Of a DNA stretch of 64,000 nt, positions 27,137-36,443 are shown one piece after another. The notes under the pieces are model-generated. The model was given only the letters and a program-made list of their open reading frames with translations, had not been told where the DNA came from and made no database searches. Every line of letters begins with the position of its first letter. The stretch's first letter is position 1. Position numbers and translations under genes: made by a program. Source of the stretch: Staphylococcus felis (GTDB lineage Bacteria > Bacillota > Bacilli > Staphylococcales > Staphylococcaceae); assembly GCF_003012915.1 (NCBI RefSeq), contig NZ_CP027770.1, forward strand, positions 1,798,001 to 1,862,000. The letters run 5' to 3'.

Positions 27137-27982
27137 TTAGTATACGATTTCAAAGGTTTGTTTCCTATATTGTGTAGGAGACAAGCCTTTTAATTTTGCT
27201 TTAATTCTTGTATTGTTATAAAAATTGATATATTTATGAATTGATTGTTCTAATTCTTGGAATGTTTCAAATGATTGTCCATAATACATTTCTTGTTTTA
27301 ATAACCCAAAGAAGTTTTCCATTGAGGCATTATCTAAGCAATTGCCTTTTCTAGACATACTTTGAAATAGATCATGTTCTTTTAATGACTCAATATAGTT
27401 TCTATTTTGATAATGCCATCCTTGATCTGAATGAATTGTCATTCGATAAAAAAGTTGCGGTCTCATTGCTAGTAATTCAGTTAAAGGTTCAATAACAATA
27501 TCTATAGTAGGACGCTTTGATATACGATAACTTAAGATTTCCAAGTTATATAAGTCCATAAAAGGTGATAAATAGGCCTTTGTTCCATCGCGTAATTTAA
27601 ATTCTGTAATGTCTGTAACCACTTTTTGATAAGGTCGATCTGTATTAAAACGACGTTTTAATATATTTTTAGCTACTTTACCTATAGTTCCTCTATAAGA
27701 ATTGTATTTTCTTGTTTTATGCTTAAATTTCGTACATGTTAAATGGTGTTCTTTCATAATTCGTCTTACTTTCTTATGATTGACTGTCATTCCTTTATTA
27801 GCCAATGCTTGAGTAACTCGACGATAACCATAAGTATAATCACTTTCTTTACAAATTTGCTTAATAGATTCAACTATATCTATATCTTTTTTAGGTTTTT
27901 TGAAACGTTCAAGCCAGTAGTAGTACACGGATTTAGCTATTTCTGTAACTTCAAACAGAAGGCTTAACCCAAATTGATACAT
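27137..27982 (-). CDS. IS3-family transposase OrfB (DDE integrase)
   Basis: 281 residues of rve-type integrase. The DDE triad is visible as VVTDITEF, HSDQGWHYQN and NASMENFFGLLKQE (D, D, E), preceded by the HTH_21-like segment DYTYGYRRVTQALANKG. The frame is open further upstream to 28054, so the natural product is the OrfAB fusion made by -1 frameshifting; the ATG at 27982 would give OrfB alone. The protein catalyses cut-and-join of the element ends. Confidence 0.92.
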   Translation of the reverse strand: MYQFGLSLLFEVTEIAKSVYYYWLERFKKPKKDIDIVESIKQICKESDYTYGYRRVTQALANKGMTVNHKKVRRIMKEHHLTCTKFKHKTRKYNSYRGTIGKVAKNILKRRFNTDRPYQKVVTDITEFKLRDGTKAYLSPFMDLYNLEILSYRISKRPTIDIVIEPLTELLAMRPQLFYRMTIHSDQGWHYQNRNYIESLKEHDLFQSMSRKGNCLDNASMENFFGLLKQEMYYGQSFETFQELEQSIHKYINFYNNTRIKAKLKGLSPTQYRKQTFEIVY

Positions 27983-28005
27983 TTCATGTAATTCTTTAAT
28001 GACCT

Positions 28006-28548
28006 TTACTTTTTCGGATGTTTGCTTCCGTAATGTTGGGTCAAGCGTTGTAACTTTTTTTGATAAGCGATACCTGCTTTCAACATTTCATTTTCATTTC
28101 TAAGTCTTTCTAATTCTTCGCGTTCATCTTCTTTTAATGGTAAATGATTATCTGGTTTAACTTTTGTCTGCTTTCTTTTCATTTTAGAAGGACGTCCTCT
28201 CTGTTTATTGTCTAAACCGAGAATACCTTCTTCATTAAATTTACGCTGCCAAACGGCTAACATAGCTGGATTAGAAATTTTAAAGTGATTGGCTGTTTCT
28301 CGATAAGACAATTTATTTTCTTGTCTAAATCTTAAAACAGATACTTTAAAATCTCTAGTATATTCTTTATTCTGCAATTTTTTATCTAATCCTTTTGGTC
28401 CAAATTCCAAATACTGGTTAACCCATCTTTGAAGTATAGAATAATGAGATAGACTATATTTTTTAGCTAATCTCTCATATCCTAAACTACTATTTAAATA
28501 TTCCTGAACTATTTTTAACTTGATTTCAAATTTATAATGTTTACCCAT
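28006..28548 (-). CDS. IS3-family OrfA (helix-turn-helix protein)
   Basis: About 180 residues with two tandem helix-turn-helix segments (YERLAKKYSLSHYSILQRWV and SYRETANHFKISNPAMLAVWQ) and a C-terminal leucine-zipper-like helix (REELERLRNENEML). This is the IS150 InsJ type that binds the terminal repeats. I start at the ATG at 28548 (MGKHYKFEIK). A longer reading from 28599 would begin in the terminal repeat. Confidence 0.88.
   Translation of the reverse strand: MGKHYKFEIKLKIVQEYLNSSLGYERLAKKYSLSHYSILQRWVNQYLEFGPKGLDKKLQNKEYTRDFKVSVLRFRQENKLSYRETANHFKISNPAMLAVWQRKFNEEGILGLDNKQRGRPSKMKRKQTKVKPDNHLPLKEDEREELERLRNENEMLKAGIAYQKKLQRLTQHYGSKHPKK
28054..28060 (-). other. Programmed -1 frameshift site of the IS3 element
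   Basis: On the minus strand the heptamer A-AAA-AAG is in the orfA frame (codons CAA AAA AAG). After a -1 slip the orfB frame is open without stops all the way into OrfB. This is the standard slippery site of IS3-family elements. Confidence 0.75.
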
Positions 28549-28598
28549 AAAAATGCACCCCATAAAGTTAGATTTTTTAGTCCAACTTTTGGGGTGCA

Positions 28599-28660
28599 CA
28601 TCAGAATCATCTCTACGCTATTATTTTCATTATTTGGCTCTCAGTCAAATTGGACTGGTC
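28599..28660. repeat. Right part of intergenic repeat copy A
   Basis: Starts with TCAGAATCATCTCTACGCT (28601-28619), the complement of the arm at 27080-27098 with only wobble differences. It continues TATTATTTT, as copy B does after its hairpin. Confidence 0.65.
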
Positions 28661-28670
28661 ACATTAAATT

Positions 28671-28708
28671 AAGGCGTTATGCAATAATGGATTGTTTAAC
28701 GCCTTTTT
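28671..28708 (+). terminator. Plus-strand terminator, perhaps originally for sbcDC
   Basis: A perfect nine-base stem AAGGCGTTA / TAACGCCTT followed by TTTTCG. No plus-strand gene ends nearby except sbcC, 1.9 kb upstream, which is separated from it by the IS. Confidence 0.6.
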
Positions 28709-28804
28709 CGTTGTGTGATCATAAAGTCTTGAACATTAATGCCTCTTTTAATACGACATAAATCAGTAAAATTGAGTTGGTAAAACATACTTTATAATTT
28801 AGGG

Positions 28805-28912
28805 GTGTGAATAAATATAGCACATTTGATTGATTCCTAAGCCGAGACTTCTGAGGCGCCTAGAAAAGCGAGGCTTTATGGAACAATCAAATAAATGAAA
28901 TTATTTATACAC
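28805..28912. repeat. Large cruciform-like intergenic repeat
   Basis: Nested inverted repeats: outer GTGTGAATAAAT with TTATTTATACAC, then TTTGATTG-ATTCC-TAAGCC with GGCTTTA-TGGAA-CAATCAAA, around a GC-richer centre (CGAGACTTCTGAGGCGCC). It lies between the plus-strand sbcC side and minus-strand mscL, and could terminate mscL transcription. Confidence 0.6.
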
Positions 28913-28969
28913 CAGTCCGATTTACTATAGAACCATTATTTTGGGATTTATGTTCTAGACGCTTTTAAA

Positions 28970-29332
28970 TTATGATTTATTTTGTTGGCGTAATAAATCG
29001 CGAATTTCAGTTAATAAGACAGTGTTTTCTTCAATTTCTTCTTCGACTTCTGAAGGTTTAACAATAGTGTTAGCAATCTTTACAAAAATAAATAAAGCAA
29101 ATGCGATAATAATAAAGTCGATGACTGATTGAATAAAAATACCGTATTTAATACCAAACATAGACCAATTCTCAGCAAAATCAACTTCGCCAAATAATAG
29201 ACCAATTAAAGGCATGATGATATTTTCAACTAAAGATGTAACAATTTTATTAAATGCAGCCCCCATAACTACGGCAATAGCTAAATCTAATACATTTCCT
29301 TTTAATGCGAACGCTTTAAATTCTTGAAACAT
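28970..29332 (-). CDS. mscL: Large-conductance mechanosensitive channel
   Basis: Homopentameric membrane channel that opens under high tension and releases solutes in osmotic downshock. The 120 residues contain the amphipathic N-terminus [20 protein letters not shown], pore-lining TM1 ([22 protein letters not shown]), a short periplasm-equivalent loop, TM2 (about 66-88) and the charged C-terminal bundle [16 protein letters not shown]. The RBS AAGGAG is well placed. It is divergent from the betaine transporter gene, a sensible osmotic pairing. Confidence 0.96.
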   Translation of the reverse strand: MFQEFKAFALKGNVLDLAIAVVMGAAFNKIVTSLVENIIMPLIGLLFGEVDFAENWSMFGIKYGIFIQSVIDFIIIAFALFIFVKIANTIVKPSEVEEEIEENTVLLTEIRDLLRQQNKS

Positions 29333-29565
29333 AGCAATTCTCCTTATAAATATAAATTGATAAATGAATAAAAAAAGTATACCCTAAAAACGTTTTGTTT
29401 ACAATCGTAAAATATATATAATTATATGTTATATTTTGTAAACTTAAAAACTAAAAAATATTGAAGGTTATAAAAGTTTAAAGCGTTTTAATTGATGGCA
29501 TTCGTTTGGTGCATTGATTAAGTGCTTATATTTTGTTATCGTATATATGTTAATAGTGCTTTTAA

Positions 29566-29594
29566 TTGACATTCACAAAAGTTTGCGTTGTAAA
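29566..29594 (+). promoter_or_regulatory. Promoter of the betaine transporter
   Basis: -35 TTGACA (29566-29571), 17-base spacer, -10 TGTAAA (29589-29594), about 45 bases upstream of the start. The wider divergent region (29333-29565) is AT-rich, and a weak cre-like palindrome (TTTAAAGCGTTTTAA, two mismatches) lies near 29476. Confidence 0.5.
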
Positions 29595-29639
29595 TTAAAA
29601 GTACTTAATTAAAAATGAATAGAGGAAAGGGAGTATGTT

Positions 29640-31280
29640 ATGACTATGAATACTTCAACTCCAGAACCAAATGGTAAGAAGTTTTCGCCTGTTTTTATTA
29701 TTAGTGCAATTATAGTTGCGATTATTGTGGCAATTGGGGTGTTTATCCCTACACAATTTGGCGACTTTACAAATGAAATTAAGTTATGGATTACCGATAA
29801 TTTAGGATGGTACTATCTCATTTTAACAACAATCATAGTATTTTTCTGTGTATTCTTAATTTTTAGTCCGATTGGAAAGTTAAAACTGGGGAGACCGAAT
29901 GACAAGCCGGAATTTAATACTATTTCATGGTTTGCAATGTTATTTAGTGCAGGAATGGGGATTGGTTTAGTATTCTATGGAGCAGCGGAGCCACTTTCTC
30001 ATTTTGCAGCGCCACCAAATGCTGATCCTAAAACAACGGAGGCATTTACTGAATCATTACGTTCCACATTTTTCCACTGGGGCTTTCATGCATGGGCAGT
30101 ATATGGTGTCGTAGCATTGGCTTTAGCGTATTCCCAATTTAGAAAGGGAGAACCTGGACTAATCTCTAAGACCTTACGCCCTATTTTAGGAGATTATGTT
30201 GATGGTATCATTGGTACAATCATTGATGTGTTAGCTGTGTTTGCTACAGTTATTGGTGTAGCAGTTTCTCTAGGTATGGGTGCGCTTCAAATAGCAGGTG
30301 GATTAGAATATCTATTTGGGATACCAAATACAATTGTGACACAAGCTGTAATCATCATTGTTGTGACGATATTGTTTATTATGAGCGCTTGGTCTGGATT
30401 AAGTAAAGGTATCCAATATTTAAGTAATACAAATATTGGTCTAGGTACAATATTGCTCATTGCGGGATTAATTGCTGGTCCTACAGTACTTATTTTAGAC
30501 ATGTTTACAACTTCAACGGGTAGCTTATTAAATTCATTCCTATTTAATAGTTTTGATGCTGCAGCTACAAATCCAAGTAAACGTCAATGGATGACGGATT
30601 GGACGCTTTACTATTGGGGTTGGTGGTTAAGTTGGAGTCCATTTGTTGGTGTGTTTATTGCACGTGTTTCTAGAGGTAGATCAATTCGTGAATTTATTTC
30701 AGGTGTTTTATTAGTACCTGTAATTGTGAGTTTCTTATGGTTTAGTGTGTTTGGTGTTTTAGGTATTGAAACTGCTAAAAAGCATCAAAAGATTTTTGAA
30801 ATGTCTTCAGAAACACAATTGTTTGGTGTATTCCATCAATTGCCAATGGGTATGGTTTTATCCATCATTGCGTTATTACTTATTGCATCATTTTTCATTA
30901 CATCAGCAGATTCGGCAACGTTCGTTTTAGGTATGCAAACAACAAGGGGTTCTCTCAATCCAAGTTCGTTAATTAAGGTCACTTGGGGAATTGCACAATC
31001 TCTTATTGCATTCGTATTGTTATTATCAGGCGGTGGAGATAGTGCTGCAGGTTTAAATGCATTGCAAAGCGCGGCTATTATTAGTGCTTTACCGTTCTCA
31101 TTTATTGTTATAATGATGATGATTAGTTTCTACAAGGATGCTAACCAAGAGCGTAAGTTTTTAGGATTAACACTAACACCTAATAAACACCGTCTCAAAG
31201 AATATGTTGCGAATTCACAACAAGATTATGAAGATGAACTTATTTCAAAGCGTAAAGCTTTACGTGAACAGGAAAAATAA
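29640..31280 (+). CDS. opuD: BCCT-family glycine betaine transporter (OpuD-like)
   Basis: Sodium- or proton-coupled uptake of betaine-type osmoprotectants. The 546-residue protein has about 12 membrane helices. The BCCT signature is clear: MGIGLVFYGAAEPL, FFHWGFHAWAVYG, and the tryptophan-rich WTLYYWGWWLSWSPFVGVF with IARVSRGRSIREF. N- and C-terminal tails are hydrophilic; the C-tail may sense osmolarity. It is monocistronic, with a hairpin terminator from repeat copy B downstream. Confidence 0.92.
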   Translation: MTMNTSTPEPNGKKFSPVFIISAIIVAIIVAIGVFIPTQFGDFTNEIKLWITDNLGWYYLILTTIIVFFCVFLIFSPIGKLKLGRPNDKPEFNTISWFAMLFSAGMGIGLVFYGAAEPLSHFAAPPNADPKTTEAFTESLRSTFFHWGFHAWAVYGVVALALAYSQFRKGEPGLISKTLRPILGDYVDGIIGTIIDVLAVFATVIGVAVSLGMGALQIAGGLEYLFGIPNTIVTQAVIIIVVTILFIMSAWSGLSKGIQYLSNTNIGLGTILLIAGLIAGPTVLILDMFTTSTGSLLNSFLFNSFDAAATNPSKRQWMTDWTLYYWGWWLSWSPFVGVFIARVSRGRSIREFISGVLLVPVIVSFLWFSVFGVLGIETAKKHQKIFEMSSETQLFGVFHQLPMGMVLSIIALLLIASFFITSADSATFVLGMQTTRGSLNPSSLIKVTWGIAQSLIAFVLLLSGGGDSAAGLNALQSAAIISALPFSFIVIMMMISFYKDANQERKFLGLTLTPNKHRLKEYVANSQQDYEDELISKRKALREQEK

Positions 31281-31307
31281 TTAGTTTTAATATAAATGCA
31301 TTCAGAA

Positions 31308-31545
31308 GAGTCTGGGGTATCAATCCTAAAATAATAGCGTAGAGATGGTTCAATGATTGAATCACCTCTACGCTTTTCCTTTATCAATAATTCGTATGCC
31401 CTCAGGAGTCTCGCCAACAATACGACGTGATATACATGTAATTTTACATTGAAATACTTTTTGAAAAAAGCCACTTTCGTATCATTGAATGAATCATCTT
31501 ATTTTAAGAAAACTTCGAGATATTTATGTCCCAGCCTGTTATTCA
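31308..31545. repeat. Staphylococcal intergenic repeat, copy B (inverted)
   Basis: The reverse complement of copy A over most of its length: CAGGCTG / GGGACATAAATATCTCGA, ATACGAAAGTG, TGTAAAATTACA, TATATCAC, CGTATTGTTGGCGAGA and ATACGAATTATTGATAAA are shared. Compared with copy A it lacks about 65 bases of GC-rich stem in the middle. Its terminal hairpin is uninterrupted. Confidence 0.75.
31336..31374 (+). terminator. Terminator of the betaine transporter (repeat hairpin)
   Basis: AGCGTAGAG-ATGGTTCA pairs with TTGAATCACCTCTACGCT, followed by TTTCCTTT. It is the same hairpin that the IS3-family element has split in copy A. Confidence 0.7.
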
Positions 31546-31546
31546 T

Positions 31547-31561
31547 TGAAAATGATTCTCA
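31547..31561. promoter_or_regulatory. Fur-box-like site upstream of acnA
   Basis: TGAAAATGATTCTCA matches 12 of 14 defined positions of TGATAATNATTATCA. It lies about 175 bases upstream of acnA, just outside repeat copy B. It could link aconitase (an iron-sulphur enzyme) to iron supply, or be chance in AT-rich DNA. Confidence 0.35.
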
Positions 31562-31734
31562 ACTAATAAAATATACTTATTACACTCACTCTTAGTGATA
31601 ACTTTTTTTTATAGTAACTAATTATAAATGCGAAACTTCAAAAAGGGTCTTTTCCTTCTTATTCAGTTGTATTCATATCATCTTAATTATACAATTAAAT
31701 AAACGGCATATAAATATATCAGGGGGGATATTTA

Positions 31735-34434
31735 ATGGCTTCTAATTTAAAAGAACAATCTAAAAAGTCATTTCAAGTTAATGGTAAAGAATTAACGTAT
31801 TATGATTTAAATACGTTAGAAGAACAAGGTTTAACTCAAGTAAGTCGTTTGCCATATTCAATTCGTGTACTATTAGAATCGGTTTTGCGTCAAGAAGATG
31901 GTCATGTTATTACAGATGAACATATCAAAGCGTTATCGACTTTTGGAAAAGAGAATGAAAAAGGTGAAGTGCCATTTAAGCCGTCACGTGTCATTCTCCA
32001 AGATTTTACAGGTGTTCCAGCTGTTGTTGACTTAGCATCATTACGTAAAGCAATGGATGATGTTGGTGGAGATTTATCTAAAATTAATCCTGAAGTACCT
32101 GTTGATTTAGTTATTGACCACTCTGTTCAAGTTGATAGTTATGCTAATACAGATGCTTTAGAAAATAACATGAAGTTAGAGTTTGAGCGTAACTATGAGC
32201 GTTATCAATTTTTAAACTGGGCTACAAAAGCATTTGATAATTATAATGCTGTACCGCCAGCAACAGGTATCGTTCACCAAGTTAACTTAGAGTATTTAGC
32301 AAATGTAGTTCACGTTCGTGAAGAAAATGGGGAGAATGTTGCATTTCCTGATACATTAGTAGGTACTGACTCTCATACGACAATGATTAATGGACTAGGC
32401 GTATTAGGTTGGGGTGTCGGCGGTATTGAAGCTGAAGCCGGAATGCTCGGACAACCTTCTTATTTCCCAATTCCTGAGGTTATAGGTGTTCGCTTAACAA
32501 ATGAACTTCCTCAAGGTGCGACTGCTACTGACTTGGCTTTACGTGTTACAGAATTATTACGTAAAAAGGGTGTAGTAGGGAAATTTGTTGAGTTCTACGG
32601 TCCAGGTGTAGATAAGTTGCCATTAGCAGATCGTGCAACTATCGCAAATATGGCTCCTGAGTACGGTGCGACGTGTGGTTTCTTCCCAGTGGATGATGAA
32701 ACTTTAAAATATTTACGTTTAACAGGTCGTACGGATGATCATATTGAAATAGTTGAAAAATACTTAAAAGAAAATCATTTATTCTTCGATGTTTCTGAAG
32801 AACCTAATTATACGGATGTCGTTGATTTAGATTTATCAACTGTTGAAGCTTCTTTATCAGGACCAAAACGACCTCAAGACTTAATATTCTTAAGTGATAT
32901 GAAAAAAGAATTTGAAAAGTCTGTCACAGCACCAGCCGGTAACCAAGGTCACGGTTTAAGTAAAGATGAATTTGATAAAAAAGCAACTATTCAATTTAAA
33001 GATGGTTCAACAACTGAAATGAAAACAGGAGATATTGCAATAGCTGCAATTACTTCATGTACAAATACATCTAACCCATACGTTATGTTAGGGGCAGGTT
33101 TATTAGCTAAAAATGCAGTTGAAAAAGGATTGAAAGTACCTGAATATGTCAAAACATCATTAGCGCCAGGGTCTAAAGTTGTAACAGGCTATCTACGCGA
33201 TGCAGGCTTACAGTCGTATTTAGATCAATTAGGATTTAACTTAGTAGGTTATGGATGTACGACATGTATTGGTAACTCTGGTCCTTTACTTGAGGAGATT
33301 GAATCAGCAATCGCTGAAGAAGATTTACTTGTTACATCTGTATTATCAGGTAACAGAAACTTTGAAGGACGTATCCATCCTTTAGTGAAAGCGAACTATC
33401 TTGCATCACCACAACTTGTTGTAGCTTATGCTTTAGCTGGTACAGTTGATATTGACCTTCAAAATGAATCATTAGGTAAAGGTAAAGATGGTGAAGACGT
33501 CTACCTTAAAGACATCTGGCCTACAATTAAAGAAGTGGCAGATACTGTAGAAAGTACAGTAACGCCAGAACTATTCAAAGAAGAATATAAGAGTGTTTAT
33601 GATAATAATGAGCTTTGGAATCAAATTGACACGACTGAACAACCTTTATACAACTTTGATCCTAAATCAACATATATTCAAAACCCTACATTCTTCCAAG
33701 GTTTATCTAAAGAGCCTGAATCTATTAAGCCTTTAAGTGATTTACGTGTAATGGGTAAATTTGGAGATTCTGTCACAACTGACCACATTTCTCCTGCTGG
33801 TGCAATTGGTAAAGATACACCGGCTGGTAAATACTTATTAGATAACGGGGTTTCACCGCGTGATTTTAACTCATACGGATCTCGTCGTGGTAACCATGAA
33901 GTCATGGTACGTGGTACATTTGCAAATATTCGTATCAAAAACCAATTAGCGCCAGGTACAGAAGGCGGATTTACAACATACTGGCCTACTGGTGAAGTAA
34001 TGCCTATCTTTGATGCGGCTATGAAATATAAGCAAGACGGTACTGGTTTAGTTGTGTTAGCTGGTCATGATTATGGAATGGGCTCTTCTCGTGACTGGGC
34101 TGCTAAAGGGACTAACTTGTTAGGTGTCAAAACAGTTATTGCACAAAGTTATGAACGTATCCATCGCTCAAACCTTGTAATGATGGGTGTGTTGCCATTA
34201 CAATTTTTAGAAGGTGAATCGGCTGATACACTTGGTTTAGAGGGTAAAGAGAACATTTCAGTTGATATTAATGAAAATATTAAGCCGGGTGAAAGAGTTA
34301 AAGTTACAGCTACTAAAGAAGATGGTTCTACGATTTCATTTGAAGCGAAAGCAAGATTTGATTCAAATGTTGAAATTGATTATTATCGTCATGGTGGTAT
34401 TTTACAATTAGTATTACGCAAAAAATTAGCTTAA
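31735..34434 (+). CDS. acnA: Aconitate hydratase
   Basis: TCA-cycle enzyme turning citrate into isocitrate with a 4Fe-4S cluster; also known as an iron-responsive RNA binder in some bacteria. The 899 residues are of the AcnA/IRP type. The cluster ligands are C442 ([10 protein letters not shown]), C508 and C511 ([10 protein letters not shown]). Active-site segments [11 protein letters not shown] and the C-terminal swivel domain with [10 protein letters not shown] are present. The RBS AGGGGGG is strong. A terminator follows, so it is monocistronic. Confidence 0.97.
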   Translation: MASNLKEQSKKSFQVNGKELTYYDLNTLEEQGLTQVSRLPYSIRVLLESVLRQEDGHVITDEHIKALSTFGKENEKGEVPFKPSRVILQDFTGVPAVVDLASLRKAMDDVGGDLSKINPEVPVDLVIDHSVQVDSYANTDALENNMKLEFERNYERYQFLNWATKAFDNYNAVPPATGIVHQVNLEYLANVVHVREENGENVAFPDTLVGTDSHTTMINGLGVLGWGVGGIEAEAGMLGQPSYFPIPEVIGVRLTNELPQGATATDLALRVTELLRKKGVVGKFVEFYGPGVDKLPLADRATIANMAPEYGATCGFFPVDDETLKYLRLTGRTDDHIEIVEKYLKENHLFFDVSEEPNYTDVVDLDLSTVEASLSGPKRPQDLIFLSDMKKEFEKSVTAPAGNQGHGLSKDEFDKKATIQFKDGSTTEMKTGDIAIAAITSCTNTSNPYVMLGAGLLAKNAVEKGLKVPEYVKTSLAPGSKVVTGYLRDAGLQSYLDQLGFNLVGYGCTTCIGNSGPLLEEIESAIAEEDLLVTSVLSGNRNFEGRIHPLVKANYLASPQLVVAYALAGTVDIDLQNESLGKGKDGEDVYLKDIWPTIKEVADTVESTVTPELFKEEYKSVYDNNELWNQIDTTEQPLYNFDPKSTYIQNPTFFQGLSKEPESIKPLSDLRVMGKFGDSVTTDHISPAGAIGKDTPAGKYLLDNGVSPRDFNSYGSRRGNHEVMVRGTFANIRIKNQLAPGTEGGFTTYWPTGEVMPIFDAAMKYKQDGTGLVVLAGHDYGMGSSRDWAAKGTNLLGVKTVIAQSYERIHRSNLVMMGVLPLQFLEGESADTLGLEGKENISVDINENIKPGERVKVTATKEDGSTISFEAKARFDSNVEIDYYRHGGILQLVLRKKLA

Positions 34435-34470
34435 AATCAAGCGTATACTTTTCATAATAGTTAATGTTTA

Positions 34471-34529
34471 GGGTAAGATATGAAGTGGAGTCGGGTGTGG
34501 TTTCACTTCTGTCTTACTCTTCTTTTTTT
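34471..34529 (+). terminator. Terminator of acnA
   Basis: GTAAGA-TAT-GAAGTG pairs with CACTTC-TG-TCTTAC, followed by TCTTCTTTTTTT. Confidence 0.7.
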
Positions 34530-34573
34530 GATGGAAAAACGAATTTATAAAGTTCGAGAAAGAGGGCAAAATC

Positions 34574-35023
34574 ATGATTTATTCATTAACTGAAATTGAA
34601 GCTAGATATCAAGAAACAGACCAGATGGGGGTCATTTATCATGGAAATTATGCAACGTGGTTCGAAGTTGCACGAACAGATTACATACGTAAGCTAGGAC
34701 TTAATTATGCTGAAATGGAGCAAGTTGGCGTTGTTTCGCCAGTCGTTTCGCTCAATATTCAGTATAAAAAAAGTGTGACCTATCCTGAAAAAGTAAAGGT
34801 TAAAACGTGGGTATCAAAGTTTTCAAAATTACGTTCCCGTTATAAATATGAAATATATAACGAAAAAGATGAAATTGTAACGACTGGTTATACAGATAAC
34901 GTTATTGTCACAAAAGAAAATAATAAGCCAGTTCGTTTAGATAAAGCATTTCCAAATTGGTATGAAATTTATCATAGTGTAAATGAGCGCAATGAGAATC
35001 AAGAAGATATGGAGATTAAATAA
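34574..35023 (+). CDS. 4HBT-type acyl-CoA thioesterase (YneP-like)
   Basis: A 149-residue hotdog-fold thioesterase. The family motif is QETDQMGVIYHGNYATWFE, with catalytic D16 and nearby H23, typical of the YbgC/4-hydroxybenzoyl-CoA thioesterase group. It should hydrolyse acyl-CoA thioesters in the cytoplasm; the natural substrate is unknown. The position downstream of aconitase is conserved in staphylococci and in Bacillus (citB-yneN-yneP region). Confidence 0.88.
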   Translation: MIYSLTEIEARYQETDQMGVIYHGNYATWFEVARTDYIRKLGLNYAEMEQVGVVSPVVSLNIQYKKSVTYPEKVKVKTWVSKFSKLRSRYKYEIYNEKDEIVTTGYTDNVIVTKENNKPVRLDKAFPNWYEIYHSVNERNENQEDMEIK

Positions 35024-35065
35024 AAGGTCGACAAACTTATAAATAAAAGAGTTTGATATATATGA

Positions 35066-35215
35066 GTAATCGAAAAAATTCGAGGTTTTCTGTAAAAATT
35101 CACGAAAAAATCTCAAAGTTTTTCCTTATTGAATAAAAGTAAACGCTAAGACGCATTTTTATTAAAAATCATCTTAGCGTTATTTATTTTGGGATTTATG
35201 TCCCCAGCATGTGCT
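35066..35215. repeat. Intergenic repeat, degenerate copy C, with terminator hairpin
   Basis: Shares AGTAATCGAAAA, TTCGAGGTTTTC and the final TTTATGTCCCAGC-like end with copies A and B. It contains the perfect hairpin AACGCTAAGA / TCTTAGCGTT (35142-35181) between convergent genes, which serves as terminator on both sides. Confidence 0.65.
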
Positions 35216-35230
35216 TCTATCTATCATTTT

Positions 35231-35539
35231 TTATGAAGCTGTTTGGGTCTCAGCTTGATATATTATTTCATCATTATGAATGTCTATTTGTAAGGTATGA
35301 TCATCAAAATACCATACATCTTTTTCAGCAACAACTAACCTTAAGCCATCCAAAATTTCTTCGTAACCAATTTCATCAATATCACGTTCAAATTCAACAT
35401 TAAATGCTGGACTGAATCCTTGTTTAAGTTGAAATTCACCACCGTAACGTACGTAAAATTGTAATACTTTTTGTTCTTCTGGTAAATCCAACTCATCTTT
35501 AAACCATTGTATCGCATTATCTGTAAGTTCTATTTTCAT
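35231..35539 (-). CDS. HesB-like / YneR-family protein without cysteines
   Basis: A 102-residue protein. [17 protein letters not shown] and [19 protein letters not shown] follow the HesB/IscA fold pattern, but it contains no cysteine at all, so it cannot hold an iron-sulphur cluster in the way IscA does. This matches the YneR subgroup of HesB-like proteins in Firmicutes, whose role is unknown. The RBS AGGAG is good. Neighbour plsY lies upstream on the same strand, 75 bases away. Confidence 0.82.
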   Translation of the reverse strand: MKIELTDNAIQWFKDELDLPEEQKVLQFYVRYGGEFQLKQGFSPAFNVEFERDIDEIGYEEILDGLRLVVAEKDVWYFDDHTLQIDIHNDEIIYQAETQTAS

Positions 35540-35613
35540 ATATAAACTCCTCTCAAACGATAGATATTTGCTTCTATTGTAAAGTGTTTGGACAAGAATT
35601 TAAACTTTTGTGA

Positions 35614-36195
35614 TTACATCCATTTAATTTTAGGTTCTGTTCCTTTGATAATACGCTTAATATTACTTGTATGACGAAAAATCAATAAACCAGCAACAAT
35701 AAAGCTTACAATTAATAAAACATAATCTTGAACAAAAAAAGAACCGATGCAACAACAAATTGCAGCTATGATACTTGATAATGAAACATATTTTGATAAA
35801 TATAAAATAACAAAGAAAATCGTAATCAAGATTAAAAATAAAAGTGGATTAACCCCTAGTAATACCCCTGCACTTGTTGCGACTGCTTTTCCACCTTTAA
35901 ATTTGAGGTAGATTGGATATACATGGCCAATGATAGCAAAAATACCAATGAGTAAACCGTGCATTTCGATATGGAATAGCATTGGCAAAAATACGACGAT
36001 AAACCCTTTAAATATATCTAAAAAAGTGACGACAAAGCCTGCTGGTTTTCCTAATACTCTGAAACTATTTGTAGCCCCCGTATTGCCGCTTCCATGCTCT
36101 CTAATGTCAATATTAAAAAAGATTTTTCCTATTAAAACACCGCTTGGAATAGAGCCGATTAAATAACTGATAATGATGAGAACCAATACCATCAT
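35614..36195 (-). CDS. plsY: Glycerol-3-phosphate acyltransferase PlsY
   Basis: Membrane enzyme that transfers the acyl group from acyl-phosphate to glycerol-3-phosphate, the first step of phospholipid synthesis. The 193 residues have five membrane helices and the three PlsY motifs: [28 protein letters not shown] and [13 protein letters not shown]. The start is MM, with an AAAGGATG RBS. It is divergent from parE, as in other staphylococci and bacilli. Confidence 0.96.
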   Translation of the reverse strand: MMVLVLIIISYLIGSIPSGVLIGKIFFNIDIREHGSGNTGATNSFRVLGKPAGFVVTFLDIFKGFIVVFLPMLFHIEMHGLLIGIFAIIGHVYPIYLKFKGGKAVATSAGVLLGVNPLLFLILITIFFVILYLSKYVSLSSIIAAICCCIGSFFVQDYVLLIVSFIVAGLLIFRHTSNIKRIIKGTEPKIKWM

Positions 36196-36443
36196 ATGTT
36201 TTCACATCCTTTTAGTACCTACTCACATTTTAACACAATTGAATGTGATATGTATTGCGAAATTATGCGTGCTTATTAAAATATATAATAACAACGATGA
36301 CAAATGAGTAGATTGACGATACTCATTTTGATTGAAACATTGAAGAAAGAAAAAAATTTAAAAGTAGATTATGAATCATTTTGTATTTGTACTTGCATTT
36401 TTGCAGTTTTTATATAAGAATATCTATTGTATAGTTTTAAAAA

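Larger units (their letters stand above)
27112..28598 (-). mobile_element. IS3-family (IS150-like) insertion sequence
   Basis: About 1.49 kb with imperfect terminal inverted repeats: TGAACCCCAAAAGTTGTAC at the left and, in inverse orientation, TGCACCCCAAAAGTTGGAC at the right. It has two overlapping-frame genes (orfA, orfB) on the minus strand, joined by a canonical frameshift site. Both genes look intact. I could not find a convincing short target duplication. It is inserted in the loop of a hairpin belonging to intergenic repeat copy A. Confidence 0.88.

Noticed and set aside
27099-28601. Target-site duplication of the IS3 element
   Set aside because: Flanking 3-5 bases (TAC or GTAC at left, CAT at right) do not match, whichever ends I choose.
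28537-28761. Plus-strand open frame across the right end of the IS3 element
   Set aside because: It crosses the terminal repeat, the hairpin arm and a terminator; it is not a plausible gene.
29470-29490. cre site upstream of the betaine transporter
   Set aside because: Palindromic TTTAAAGCGTTTTAA has two mismatches at important positions (G3 and C14), so it is too weak to list as a site.
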